64,000 bases of DNA from assembly GCF_000024405.1 (NCBI RefSeq), contig NC_013517.1, positions 3,627,989-3,691,988 on the forward strand, given 5' to 3'. The notes beneath the pieces are model-generated. The model was not told the origin of the DNA and ran no database searches. It saw only the letters and a list, made by a program, of their open reading frames with translations. This DNA is from Sebaldella termitidis ATCC 33386. GTDB taxonomy: Bacteria > Fusobacteriota > Fusobacteriia > Fusobacteriales > Leptotrichiaceae. Position numbers and translations under genes: made by a program. The stretch's first letter is position 1, and each line of letters opens with the position of its first letter. Of the stretch, positions 1 to 10,400 are shown piece by piece.

Positions 1-69
1 CGCTTCTTTATACTTCTCGATCATCTGACCTTGTGTAAGCAAAGAAGCAACAAAACTTGCCTTTGACAT
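1..69 (-). CDS. N-terminal fragment of an unidentified protein (cut by window edge)
   Basis: Only the first 23 codons lie inside the window, reading MSKASFVASLLTQGQMIEKY and on to the edge. The start is chosen because a strong GGAGG lies 7 bases before this ATG. An ATG 7 bases further upstream, in another frame, meets a stop within 23 codons. The frame is open to the edge. Too little sequence is present to assign a family. It lies just downstream of a decayed reading frame on the same strand (99-287), so the two may once have been neighbours in one operon. Confidence 0.6.
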   Translation of the reverse strand, partial: MSKASFVASLLTQGQMIEKYKEA

Positions 70-98
70 ATTTCATCCTCCTTCCTTTAAGAAAAGTA

Positions 99-287
99 TC
101 ATTTTATAATAAAAATGTCAATTTTCAGAGAACATAAAAACAGAGTTTTATGACCCGGAATAATACTTTTTTCAATTGTAAATTCTGCTGATAAATTTAG
201 ATTTCCTGCCTTTTTGTATTCAAGCTCTCCGGCTGTTCTTTCAGAGTATTCTAAGACATCTATATCTGTGCCTTCGTAATAAAATTT
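99..287 (-). pseudogene. Possible gene remnant without a start codon
   Basis: On the minus strand an in-frame TGA (288-290) is followed by about 62 open codons ending in TGA at 99-101. The translation looks protein-like (for example YYEGTDIDVLEYSERTAGEL, later FTIEKSIIPGHKTLFLC). There is no ATG, GTG or TTG near its beginning and no ribosome binding site. It stops about 15 bases before the ribosome binding site of the partial gene at 1-69. I read it as the C-terminal remnant of a lost gene. The family is not recognised and chance openness is not excluded. Confidence 0.3.
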
Positions 288-345
288 TCAGACACCGCAG
301 TATTAGAGTCTGATTTTTCACTTCTGTCACGCTGTTTCCAAAAGA

Positions 346-400
346 AAAAGAGCAGTTTTAACATAAACATACTGTTTTTTTGTTAGAATACTGCTCTTTT
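346..400 (-). terminator. Terminator after the first autotransporter gene
   Basis: A perfect 10-bp inverted repeat (AAAAGAGCAG at 346-355, CTGCTCTTTT at 391-400) starts 8 bases past the autotransporter stop codon. A- and T-rich flanks on both sides let it work in either direction. Confidence 0.75.
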
Positions 401-407
401 CTATGAA

Positions 408-3400
408 TTAAAATACTGCTTTTAATGTTACTCCTACTCTGTATTCATCTTTTTCACTATTTCCTATACCATATTCCCCTGTCATAAATATACCGTATCT
501 GTCCTCTGCTTCTATTCCAAATACTGCTCTTGTTCTGAACATACCTTTTTCATCCTCAGGCTTTGATAAATCATGATAATTACTTTCTATCTTTGTTAAT
601 CTTGCACTTTCTCTTTCGTTCAGATCTGCCAGTTCATACTCATATGCCAGATCCAAAGCTCCTTTCACCTGCCATCCGCCTGCAGAACCTAAAGGCAGTG
701 ATCCTTTCAGCTCAATACCTGCTCTGGGTTTTACACTCCATGCATCATTTCCTTCTACCTGTAATGATTCCAGACCGCTTTCACTAAATGTTGGTCTTGT
801 AATATATGTTGCTTTTATTCCTCCATATGGTGTCAGACTTGTATTTTTTCCTAAAGCCAGCTCTTTTCCGAATGTATTATCAGAAGATAATGAATATGTT
901 TCATATGTTCCGTTCATTTCTGATCTTCCTGTAGGCGAAGGCCAGTCTATGTTTCTGTCTATATTATGTATGCTCACTCTTCCGATTAAGTTATTTTTCA
1001 AAATCCAGTCATTGGCATCATATTTATTGTGTAATCCCAGCTGAACTGTATTTACCCATTCTTCACTTTCATTTCCGTCTTTAAATTCAAAACCTGTATG
1101 CAGATATCCAAGTGAATATCCGAATGTATGTCTGTAAGTTCTTTCTACTTCTCTTAATGCCAGAACTCCTGTTGTTGTATAATCATAGCCGACTACTCCG
1201 TCTGTATCTTCTTTTGTTCTTCCTCTGCCCGCTATTACATTTATTTTCACATTTTCTTTTGTATTGTTTTTTGAATTTTCCATTAACATTAATGAACTGT
1301 CAAAAGCTCTTGCTATATCATCTGTTCTCTGATTCATATTAGCATAAACATTCCCTGCAAGACTTGCCATTACATGTCTAAAATCGCTTTCTTCCTCTAT
1401 CAAGTCAATTTTATCAAATATACTTCCGGCTTCTCCCGCTGAACCTGCATATTTTTCATCCAGTGCCTGTGCAAACTCCTCATACCACAGTCCGTCCGAA
1501 AAATCCTTATAAGCTAATTTATGCATATAAATATCCACATTTCCGTCATCATTTACTTTCGGCGTTGCTTCCCATGTCAGTGATTTACTTACCATCGGTA
1601 TCTTCCCGTTAGAAGAAATGATCTGTCCCGTGCTTGTCATGAATACATTTTCCAGTTTATAAACATTAGCATTTGTTCCCTGTGAAAAATCAGGAAGTAT
1701 TTTTACCGTATCTGTTATTGTCATACTATTTGCAGATATTGTTCCGCTGTTTAGTACAAAATCTACATCAGGCTGTGTCGATGGAGCAAGTGTATTCAAA
1801 TCCGGCTTTAATGATATCTCCATTCCCTCATTGCTAAAATGACCGTCAACTGTAATTAACCCCATATTTACAAGCTCTGGGAGAGGATAGCTGTCCTGCT
1901 CTTTTACTGCAAAGGCTCCGTTAGTATAATTAATAGTTCCTTCATTTATTATCTTCCCGTTTGGAGCCATTATTCCAACACTGTCAGTACCTGATATATT
2001 TATTGTTCCTTTATTCTCTACTGATGTATTCAAAGTTCCGTAAATTCCCACTGCTTCATTTCCTGATACAGTTATTATTCCGTGATTTATGATATTTGCG
2101 GCATTTTTTCCGGCAATACCTATAGAATTATCACCATATAATGTTATATTCCCGAAGTTTTCTATTCCTGCTCCGCCCTCTGCGAATATTCCTATTGCTC
2201 CGGCCTTTGGTGCTGATGAAGTTCCGGCAGTTATATTCCCATGATTCACAGCCATGACTGTATTATCTTTCACATATATTCCTACTGCATCTGCTCCTAA
2301 AGATATATTCCCTGTATTTAATACCGTCGAGCCTTCAGCATATATTCCCACGGAATATTTACTCTGATCAGGGTCTATTACTCCGTTATTTTTAAACAGC
2401 AGTGAATCTCCCAATGAAATATTACCATTGTTTTCTATGCTTCCTCCGTTATTATAAATACCTATATTTCCTATTCCTGTATCAGCTGTTATTGATGAAT
2501 CATTCTTTATTGTTCCGCCGTTTACAGTATAAAATACTACATTTTCAGATCCTGAAGCTGTTATTGATGCTGTATTTGAGCTTGTTATTATTCCTGCTCC
2601 GTTTCCGTAAACAAAGATACTGCTGTCTCCCAATGTTATTGATCCTGTATTTGTGAGACCAGATCCTGTTTCCAGTACAAATCCGTAACTTCCATCGCCT
2701 AATGTTATTCCAGATGAAGCATTTGTTACAGCTGCATTATTTTTCCCATAAACTCCTATTGCATCTGTTCCGGTTATATTCATTACCGAAGATGTTGTTA
2801 TATTAACAGTTCCGTTTTCTGAGAGTATTCCGGTACCCATGCTTCCTACATTTAATGTACCATTTTCTGTTACTGATCCGCCTTTATCAAATATTCCGAG
2901 GGAATTCGTTCCTAAAGTCAGAACACCATTATTTTGGATTGTACTTCCTAAAATATTATTATATATTCCTATACTTGGATTACTTGCATCAGATGAATTT
3001 CCTACTTTTATTTCTCCGTTATTTATCACAGTTTTTGCTGTTGTCCCTGCAGTATAAATTCCTATTGCATTTTCTCCTGATATATCTATCTTCCCTAAAT
3101 AATCATTTGTTATTGTTGTTCCTGCTGTATTTCCATCTGCATAGATACCTATTGCCGAATTTCCGATACTGCTTATCAATGCATCATTATTTATAGCTGC
3201 AGAGTCAGAACCAAATATTCCTACCCCGTTATTACCCATTTCTATTTTACCGGATATATTACTTGCTGTTCCGTTCTCATTATATATACCTACTCCGCTT
3301 GATCCCAGAATTATATTTCCTTCATTTGATGAGCCGGCATTTTCAGCATAGATTCCTATTGAATTCGTTCCTGTTAAAGTCAGTGTGCCTTTATTTACAG

Positions 3401-6400
3401 CACTTCCGCCTTTGGCTGACATTCCTGCGACATTCTCTGATGTAGAATTTATTACAGCTCCTGTACCAAATACTATCGTTGAATTATCTCCTGCTATTAA
3501 TACTGAATCTTTTCCTGCATTATTTAATGCTCCGTTATATGTAAAATTATTATTTTTTACATTAGCCAGTGTTATTTTCAGACCCGGATCCGCATTTACC
3601 GTTACATTATCCAGTCCTGCTGCTGTTGCCAGTGAATTTACGAAAAACACTGTTGCATTATCGCCTTTTACATTTATTGTACCGCCTGTTGCAGTTAATG
3701 TTGTAGTTCCGTCCAGATATATTCCCGTAGAATCTGAGCCGATAATATCTATTGTTCCTCCGTTTAGAGATACATTACTGTCATTGGCATAGATTCCCAC
3801 ACCTTCATTTCCTACTTTCATGTCTCCGGAAGTAGTCAAAGTTCCTTTATTTATATATAGTGCTGTTCCTTTTGATGCTGTTCCGCTCATATCTATCATC
3901 GAACCGGCATTTAATGTTACTTTTCTAGCTGCTATATTAGTCAAAGAATTTGTATCATTATTATCTGCAAAAATTCCGAATGAGTCAGTCCCTAACATAG
4001 TAATTACACCGCTGTGATCTACCTCAAATGTTCCGTCTCCGTAACCGTTACTTACTATTAAACCTGTCAGCTTATCTATAATATAGCTCTGTGCTACTAT
4101 TCCGGCTCCGTTGTTTCCTGCTTTTATTGTACTTCCTGCAGCAGTTGTTATTTCTGTTCCGTTTACTCCGAATATTCCAAAAGATTTATTTCCTTGTGTA
4201 TCTATTGTATTATTATTATTTATGATTCCGTAATCTGCATAAATTCCCACAGATTCCTGTCCTCCAAGATTAATTGTTCCGTTATTTGTCAATGTTACAA
4301 CTGATTTTGGCAGACCGACACCATTTGCCTGTGCCATTCCCTGCTGTGAATTGCCCGCTCCTTTTATTACATTGTTGTTTAATATGGTACTGTTTGCCAT
4401 CTCAACTCTGGAATAATCAGACATAGGATCATCTAAATTGACTTCTTCATCTATATTCAAAAGACCCTTATATACCAGCATTGTCTTATAGTCATTCCCG
4501 TTTATTGTTACTCCTGGCAATGAAATAGGAGACGAATTTATACTGCTTATTACACTTAATTTTACTGAAGCTTCAGAGAGTGACAATAATCTTGAATCTG
4601 ACTCCATAGTTAACGTCAAATTGGTAGGATTTATCCCCGAGGCCGTTAACAATGTACTCAAATCAGCTATTGAATTTACTTCTGTTACTCCTATACCGCT
4701 TCCTTTTACTGAAAATGCAGTTCCTCTGTCTGCTGATGTAGTTCCGCCTTTAATTGTTCCTGTTGAATTTTGAATAATTATATTTCCGTTGTCCTGTGTA
4801 AAAAATCCTAAACTCTGACTTCCAACAGTAAAATTCATATTATTTAAATTAAGAGTACCGTTCTGTCCGGCTCCAAAGTTAACTCCGCCGTCCTTGACAT
4901 TAATTGTTCCGCCTGTTAGTGTAACTAAACTTGCAGTAGTACTGTCTCCTGCATAAACAGCCACCGATTTTTCTCCTGTAAGATCAGCGGTAAGCGAACT
5001 TCCACCATTTATAGTACCGCCTTTGGCTACAAATCCATATGAGTTATCTCCTGAAATCGAGAATGTCCCGCTCCCTGTGTATTGTCCTCCGTTTGTTACT
5101 ATTACACCATATGACTCATCTGCATTAATATCCACCTTATTAGTACTTGTCCCTGTACTTCCTGCACCTGTAATAAAGAAAGCTTTATTCTGAGTTCCGC
5201 CTGTTATTTTTATTTCTCCGTTATTTGTAACACTCCCACTGGAAGCATACATCCCGATATTTCCTGAACCGCCTGTAATATCTACTACACCATTTGTACC
5301 ACTAACTAAAGTTCCGCCTTCTGATCTCAAACCTATGGAATTTTCTCCTGCAATATTAATGTTTCCATTATTTGCTATCGCATTTGTATTAGCCGAAGTA
5401 GCATAAATACCAAACGAATTTTTAGCAGTTGAAGTTAAATCAATCACTCCGTCATTTTTAGCATTTACCCCTCCTGATAAAACAACTAAACCGCCGGAAT
5501 TTTCTTCTTTTATAGTTATATTACCTGTTGAAGAATTTTCGATTAACGAACCAGCTCTTAGATTTGATCCGGCCATTATAACCAAACCATAACTTCCGCT
5601 TCCGTTCATTGTAATATTTTTATTATTTACAGCAGTTACTAAATGGCCTCCTGCTGCACTGTTTATTGCCATTCCCAGTGAACTATTCCCATTCATGATT
5701 ACAGTTCCATTATTTGTCAAAGCATATGAATCAGCACTATAAGATTGTTCATTTATAAAAATTAATGCTGCCTGACTATTATTATTTCCATTAATTGTTC
5801 CGACATTTGTAGCCTTCGGGCTGCTGCTCGGATTACTCTCCATAGCTATTCCGGCAGTATTTATTGCATTTAATTCCATTGTACCGTTACCATAAAAATC
5901 TACTGTACTTCCATCTATTGAAACTGCTTTTTTTCCGGCTATATCAACTATCATTGTTGAAGCTGCGTCTGAAGTTCTGACTCCGCTGGCACCGCTATAA
6001 TCTATAATAGCATCTACTACTCCATCCCCGCTGATTAGGTTAAGAGGATCGCTTGTTTTATATGTACCGGCAGGCAGATTAGTATCTCTTCCATATACCA
6101 GATCCGGTTGTCCGTGATTATATACAGCCAGATTAGGAGGTGTTATAGATACTGCAGCCGGAGTCAGCGGAATTATTTCAGGCTTTAGCGGATTAAACTC
6201 GAATAATTCCAATACAGGAACATCTAATGAATTTACCGGATTCATTCCCTGTATAGCTGAAATTAACGGCTTAGTTACATTTGGATTTATATTTACCTGC
6301 AGTCCCTCTCTGTTTATTCCTTTTAACGGTATACTTATCCCTAATTCTATTGTTTTAGGTTCCTGTTTATCTTTATACGGCTTCCCTGAAGATGATGACA

Positions 6401-6752
6401 CATATTTTCCGTTTTCATCAAAGTATCCTTCAGTCTTTGAATTATATCTTGCATTCCCGCTTGTATTATCTCCATTCCCTCTTTCAGCATAAAAGCCTGT
6501 TGCAAAAATCTGCCATTCTAAATATTCGGGCTTTACTATGTAGTCTCCCTGTGCATATAAGTCTTTTAATTCTCTGTTTCTCTGAACGAGTATTCGCTCT
6601 ATTAGTTTATATGAATCATTATTTGATTTTCCAGTTGTAATATTTTTTGTTATTTTATCATACATTTTATCATAGCCTATTTCTTTTGCACTTACAAAAG
6701 ACGACGCTGCATTCAATGCTAAAAATAATAACAATTTATTCTTGTTCTTCAT
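408..6752 (-). CDS. Giant autotransporter (type Va), fusobacterial type, 2114 aa
   Basis: A secreted surface protein. It has a signal peptide at about residues 1-22 (basic start, hydrophobic core, FVSA cleavage site). Next comes the N-terminal domain typical of fusobacterial autotransporters (about 25-110, with IVKPEYLEWQIF). A proline-rich linker follows (about 150-220). The passenger (about 220-1780) is built of degenerate beta-helix rungs such as NNGTINLGGQESVGIYA and INISGTDSVGIMA. The C-terminal beta-barrel (about 1830-2114) ends in LKAVF, a terminal aromatic as expected for BamA-dependent insertion. I see no cysteines. The start has GGAGG 4 bases upstream. The barrel and N-domain are closely similar to the autotransporter at 7438-14403, so they are paralogues. 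The ligand or adhesive role is unknown; adhesion or aggregation is only an inference from the family. The gene is monocistronic, with its own promoter and terminator. Confidence 0.93.
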   Translation of the reverse strand: MKNKNKLLLFLALNAASSFVSAKEIGYDKMYDKITKNITTGKSNNDSYKLIERILVQRNRELKDLYAQGDYIVKPEYLEWQIFATGFYAERGNGDNTSGNARYNSKTEGYFDENGKYVSSSSGKPYKDKQEPKTIELGISIPLKGINREGLQVNINPNVTKPLISAIQGMNPVNSLDVPVLELFEFNPLKPEIIPLTPAAVSITPPNLAVYNHGQPDLVYGRDTNLPAGTYKTSDPLNLISGDGVVDAIIDYSGASGVRTSDAASTMIVDIAGKKAVSIDGSTVDFYGNGTMELNAINTAGIAMESNPSSSPKATNVGTINGNNNSQAALIFINEQSYSADSYALTNNGTVIMNGNSSLGMAINSAAGGHLVTAVNNKNITMNGSGSYGLVIMAGSNLRAGSLIENSSTGNITIKEENSGGLVVLSGGVNAKNDGVIDLTSTAKNSFGIYATSANTNAIANNGNINIAGENSIGLRSEGGTLVSGTNGVVDITGGSGNIGMYASSGSVTNNGEIKITGGTQNKAFFITGAGSTGTSTNKVDINADESYGVIVTNGGQYTGSGTFSISGDNSYGFVAKGGTINGGSSLTADLTGEKSVAVYAGDSTTASLVTLTGGTINVKDGGVNFGAGQNGTLNLNNMNFTVGSQSLGFFTQDNGNIIIQNSTGTIKGGTTSADRGTAFSVKGSGIGVTEVNSIADLSTLLTASGINPTNLTLTMESDSRLLSLSEASVKLSVISSINSSPISLPGVTINGNDYKTMLVYKGLLNIDEEVNLDDPMSDYSRVEMANSTILNNNVIKGAGNSQQGMAQANGVGLPKSVVTLTNNGTINLGGQESVGIYADYGIINNNNTIDTQGNKSFGIFGVNGTEITTAAGSTIKAGNNGAGIVAQSYIIDKLTGLIVSNGYGDGTFEVDHSGVITMLGTDSFGIFADNNDTNSLTNIAARKVTLNAGSMIDMSGTASKGTALYINKGTLTTSGDMKVGNEGVGIYANDSNVSLNGGTIDIIGSDSTGIYLDGTTTLTATGGTINVKGDNATVFFVNSLATAAGLDNVTVNADPGLKITLANVKNNNFTYNGALNNAGKDSVLIAGDNSTIVFGTGAVINSTSENVAGMSAKGGSAVNKGTLTLTGTNSIGIYAENAGSSNEGNIILGSSGVGIYNENGTASNISGKIEMGNNGVGIFGSDSAAINNDALISSIGNSAIGIYADGNTAGTTITNDYLGKIDISGENAIGIYTAGTTAKTVINNGEIKVGNSSDASNPSIGIYNNILGSTIQNNGVLTLGTNSLGIFDKGGSVTENGTLNVGSMGTGILSENGTVNITTSSVMNITGTDAIGVYGKNNAAVTNASSGITLGDGSYGFVLETGSGLTNTGSITLGDSSIFVYGNGAGIITSSNTASITASGSENVVFYTVNGGTIKNDSSITADTGIGNIGIYNNGGSIENNGNISLGDSLLFKNNGVIDPDQSKYSVGIYAEGSTVLNTGNISLGADAVGIYVKDNTVMAVNHGNITAGTSSAPKAGAIGIFAEGGAGIENFGNITLYGDNSIGIAGKNAANIINHGIITVSGNEAVGIYGTLNTSVENKGTINISGTDSVGIMAPNGKIINEGTINYTNGAFAVKEQDSYPLPELVNMGLITVDGHFSNEGMEISLKPDLNTLAPSTQPDVDFVLNSGTISANSMTITDTVKILPDFSQGTNANVYKLENVFMTSTGQIISSNGKIPMVSKSLTWEATPKVNDDGNVDIYMHKLAYKDFSDGLWYEEFAQALDEKYAGSAGEAGSIFDKIDLIEEESDFRHVMASLAGNVYANMNQRTDDIARAFDSSLMLMENSKNNTKENVKINVIAGRGRTKEDTDGVVGYDYTTTGVLALREVERTYRHTFGYSLGYLHTGFEFKDGNESEEWVNTVQLGLHNKYDANDWILKNNLIGRVSIHNIDRNIDWPSPTGRSEMNGTYETYSLSSDNTFGKELALGKNTSLTPYGGIKATYITRPTFSESGLESLQVEGNDAWSVKPRAGIELKGSLPLGSAGGWQVKGALDLAYEYELADLNERESARLTKIESNYHDLSKPEDEKGMFRTRAVFGIEAEDRYGIFMTGEYGIGNSEKDEYRVGVTLKAVF

Positions 6753-6829
6753 TTATCCTCCATTCGTTTATGGTAAAAATTTTATTTCCCGGATATCCAC
6801 AGATTTCCTTAGAAAATAATTAGTAATCT

Positions 6830-6858
6830 ATTTTACTATTTTATTTTTAATTTGTCAA
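6830..6858 (-). promoter_or_regulatory. Promoter of the first autotransporter gene
   Basis: On the minus strand there is a -35 TTGACA (6853-6858), a 17-base spacer and a -10 TAAAAT (6830-6835). A second TTGACA lies at 6861-6866, just upstream. The transcript would have a leader of about 70 bases. Confidence 0.7.
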
Positions 6859-7038
6859 CATGTCAATTTCTTAATTTTAATCAAAACATTTTAACAACCT
6901 TAATAAATATCCAACTAACCGGATAGCCGTATTTAAAAATTTATATTCTTCAAAAAAAATTAAATAAAAATAATGAATACTTATTATTAACACTGTATTG
7001 TTATAAGATATATAATCAATATATGAGAGATAAAATGA

Positions 7039-7368
7039 TATGCCGAAGGCTTTACAGCAGTTTATGACATAATGACACCTCCTTACCCTTTTGGATCAAA
7101 ATTATTAGCATGACCGGCTCTGCCAAATGAAAATAATATCTTGATAAAAGTTCCTGAAGAAACTTTTAACTGTGTCAAACTGAAAATCAAAAACGGAGCA
7201 TGCATCCGTGCCGTACCGTCTAAACATCCTGATTCTGCTGTAAAAATCCCTGAAGATTGTACAGACCGCCTAAGGTTGTCATATGTCACAGGCTCCGGTG
7301 CTTATCCGAATAAAAAATACAGAATCTGTATTTACCTTATTATATATAAAAACTATCTGTCAAAATAA
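7039..7368 (+). pseudogene. Possible decayed gene fragment between the two autotransporters
   Basis: One frame reads from 7039 to the stop at 7366-7368, interrupted by a single TGA at 7111-7113. The translation on both sides looks protein-like (AEGFTAVYDIMTPPYPFGSK, then the stop, then NENNILIKVPEETFNCVKLK and onward). The only ATG (7072) lacks a good ribosome binding site and would give 13 codons before the TGA. I interpret it as a remnant of a disabled gene, family unknown. It could be a chance open frame. The rest of this 685-base gap is AT-rich and holds only the promoter at 6830-6858 and the terminator at 7374-7430. Confidence 0.35.
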
Positions 7369-7373
7369 GAAAG

Positions 7374-7430
7374 GAGTATTTCCGGATCGAACATACCACT
7401 ATTTTATCCGAAAATACTCGCTTTTTTATC
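7374..7430 (-). terminator. Terminator after the second autotransporter gene
   Basis: A 14-bp inverted repeat with one mismatch (GAGTATTTCCGGAT at 7374-7387, ATCCGAAAATACTC at 7406-7419) starts 18 bases past the stop codon at 7438. It has an 18-base loop and T-rich sequence on both sides. Confidence 0.75.
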
Positions 7431-7437
7431 TGATTAA

Positions 7438-10400
7438 TTAAAATACTGCCTTTAATGTTAATCCTGCCCTGTATTCTTCCTGATCATCATTTCCTATCAG
7501 ATATTCTCCTGTTAAGAATATTCCGTAACGGTCGACTACTTCTACTCCTATTGAAGCTCTCGTTCTTAACGAACCTTTTTCATCTTCCGGTTTTGATAAG
7601 TTATGATATCCGTCTTCTATAGCTATGAGTCTTGCTTTTTCTCTTTCGTTCAGATTTGCAAGCTCATATTCATATGCTGCATCAAGGCTTCCTTTTAGCT
7701 CCCATGCAGTTTTTGGTCCTAACGGCAATGAAGCCTTTAATTCTATTCCCGCTCTTGGTTTTGCACTCCATGCGTCATTTCCGTCTACCTGCAGACGCTC
7801 AAGACCGCTTTCTTCAAATGAAGGTCTTGTTACATACATTGCTCTGAATGCGCCATAAGGCATTATGCTTGCTCTTTTCCCAAGTGCTATTTCTTTTCCT
7901 AAAATATTATCCGAAGTAATAGAATATGTTTCAAAATTTCCGTTCATTTCAGATCGTTCCACACCGGATGTCTGGTCAGGCCAGTCTATATTTCTGTCTA
8001 CATTATGAAAGCTTACTCTTCCTGTAAGATCATTCATCAGCTTCCATCCGTTCAGCGTATATTTATTATGTAATCCTAATTGTATTGTATCTACCCATTC
8101 CTCACTGTCATTATGATCTTCGAATTCAAAGCCTGTATGAAGATATCCGAGTGAATATCCGAATGTGTGTCTGTATGTACGTTCTACTTCTCTTAGTGCA
8201 ATTGCTCCCGTCGCAGTATATTTATACGGCACAACCCCGTCAGTATCCTCTTCTGTTTTACCTTTTACAGCAATTACATTTATCTTTATATTTTCTTTTG
8301 TATTATTTTCAGAATTCTGGAGCATATGCAGTGAATTTTCCAAAACTCTTGCCATATCCTCTTCTCTCTGGTTCAGGTTAGCATATACATTTCCTGCAAG
8401 ACTGGCCATTGAGTGTCTGAAATTAGGTTCTGTCTGTATCATATCAATTTTGTCGTATATTTTCAGAGCATCTCCTGTCTGGTTAGCATATTTTTCATTT
8501 AATACTTTTCCAAAATCCTCATACCATAATCCGTCAGTAAATTTAGTATACGCTATTCTTGTCATTACTATATCCATTCCCTGACCTGTTGCATCCCATG
8601 TAAGCGACTGGCTGATATATTCTCCCGTTCCGTCCATTCCTCTGAATATATTTTTAAATACATATCTGTCAGATGATGTTCCCTGTGAGAAATCAGCGGC
8701 TATTTCCAGTTTTTCCGGAATTGTAGTACCTGAAAATCCTATTTTATCAGTAAAATTCGTTGTAGCTTCATTTGTGGAAGGATCTAATTTTACGATTACA
8801 CGCATTGAATCATAAGAAAATTTATTTCCTACATCTATGGTAATTTCTCCAGAATTTATAAGGGTAGGTAATTCAGGCAGCGAATATCCCGCTGTTGTAT
8901 ATCCGTTATTTATGTATCCTGTACCTGTAATATTTCCCAGTCCGCCTACCAAACCTGTTGCTTCATCAAAATCAGATGTATATCTTATTCCGACCCCTGT
9001 ATCATCTGACGGATCTCCTGTATTGGTAATTATGATATGACCTTTATTTTCTACCTTTGTTGCTGCTCCCGACAGATAAATCCCGGTTACGTCTTTTCCT
9101 GTTACCTGTATCACACCTGTAGACGCATTATAGATATATGCTCCGTTTCTTCCCGCCATACCTATAACTCCGTCTCCTGTCATCTGTATCAGTCCGTGGT
9201 TCTCTATTCTTGTATTATCAGCAAACATTCCTATTGCTCTGTCTCCATTACCTATTATATTCCCGTAGTTATATGAGGTAGTTCCCGCATCACTGGCAAA
9301 TATACCCACGCCCTCTTTTCCTACAGTTATAGTTCTTCCTCCATTATTAACCACGCTTGATCCTTCACCGTACATACCAACCGAATATCCCGTTTTTACA
9401 CCGTATGCATCAGTAACAAGAAATGAATCTCCCAAGGTTATATCTGCGTTATTTTCTATATACCCTTCAGTTATAAGCCCTTCCAGCTTCATAGTTCCGT
9501 CTGCCTGAAGTACTTCTGTAGTATAAACGCCTCTGTTATAAATACCTATATTTCCGGTTCCCGCAGTACCTGTAATATTGGCATTATTTATTATACTTCC
9601 GCCTTTTACCATATAAAAGACTGTATTATCTGAACCGGTAATATTTACAGCACCGTTATTTACTATTCCGCCTGAATTATTTCCGTAAGTAAATATACTG
9701 TTGTCTCCTAAAGTTATTGCTGCCGAATTCAGAAGAGTAGCCCCCGATTCCGCAATTATTCCATAGCTTCCGTAACCTATATTAAATATTGCCCCGCTGT
9801 CCGCAGTAATTCCGGCTCCGTTTATACCGTATAATCCGGCTGCTTCTCCGGCAAGCGCTTCTATTACTGCACCTGAATGAATTCTTAATAATCCTGTATC
9901 CTTATATATTCCTGTTCCCTCACTACCCGCCTTTATAGTTCCGGATACATGGTCGACCTGAGTTCCCAGACTGTAAATACCGAGTGATCTTGAACCAGCT
10001 TCTATGTTTCCTGTATTAATAATTGTATCAGTTATATTATTAGTGTATATTCCTATACTTGGATCGTTCATCAGAGAAGAATTCCCCAGTTTTATAGTTC
10101 CTGAGTTAATAATATTCTGTGTGCTGCCCATTGCATAAATTCCTATTGATTTATCGCCCTGCAGATCTATCAGAGCTGTATTATTAATTATCCCTGTATT
10201 ACTATCGGTATACATTCCTACAGCACCTGTTCCTGTTCCGTTTATAGTACCGTTATTTATAATGTTTGTTCCATTATTCTGATAAAGTCCTGTAGAATTA
10301 TTACCTAAAGTTATTATCCCGATATTTTCCGTTTCAGAATTAACTCCGACGTTATAAACTCCTACGGAATTTGATCCAAGTGTAATATTTCCGCTGTTTT

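Noticed and set aside
7083-7289. Minus-strand 68-codon frame in the gap between the autotransporters
   Set aside because: It lacks a ribosome binding site, and the opposite strand's frame has the more protein-like translation; probably a shadow of the decayed fragment.
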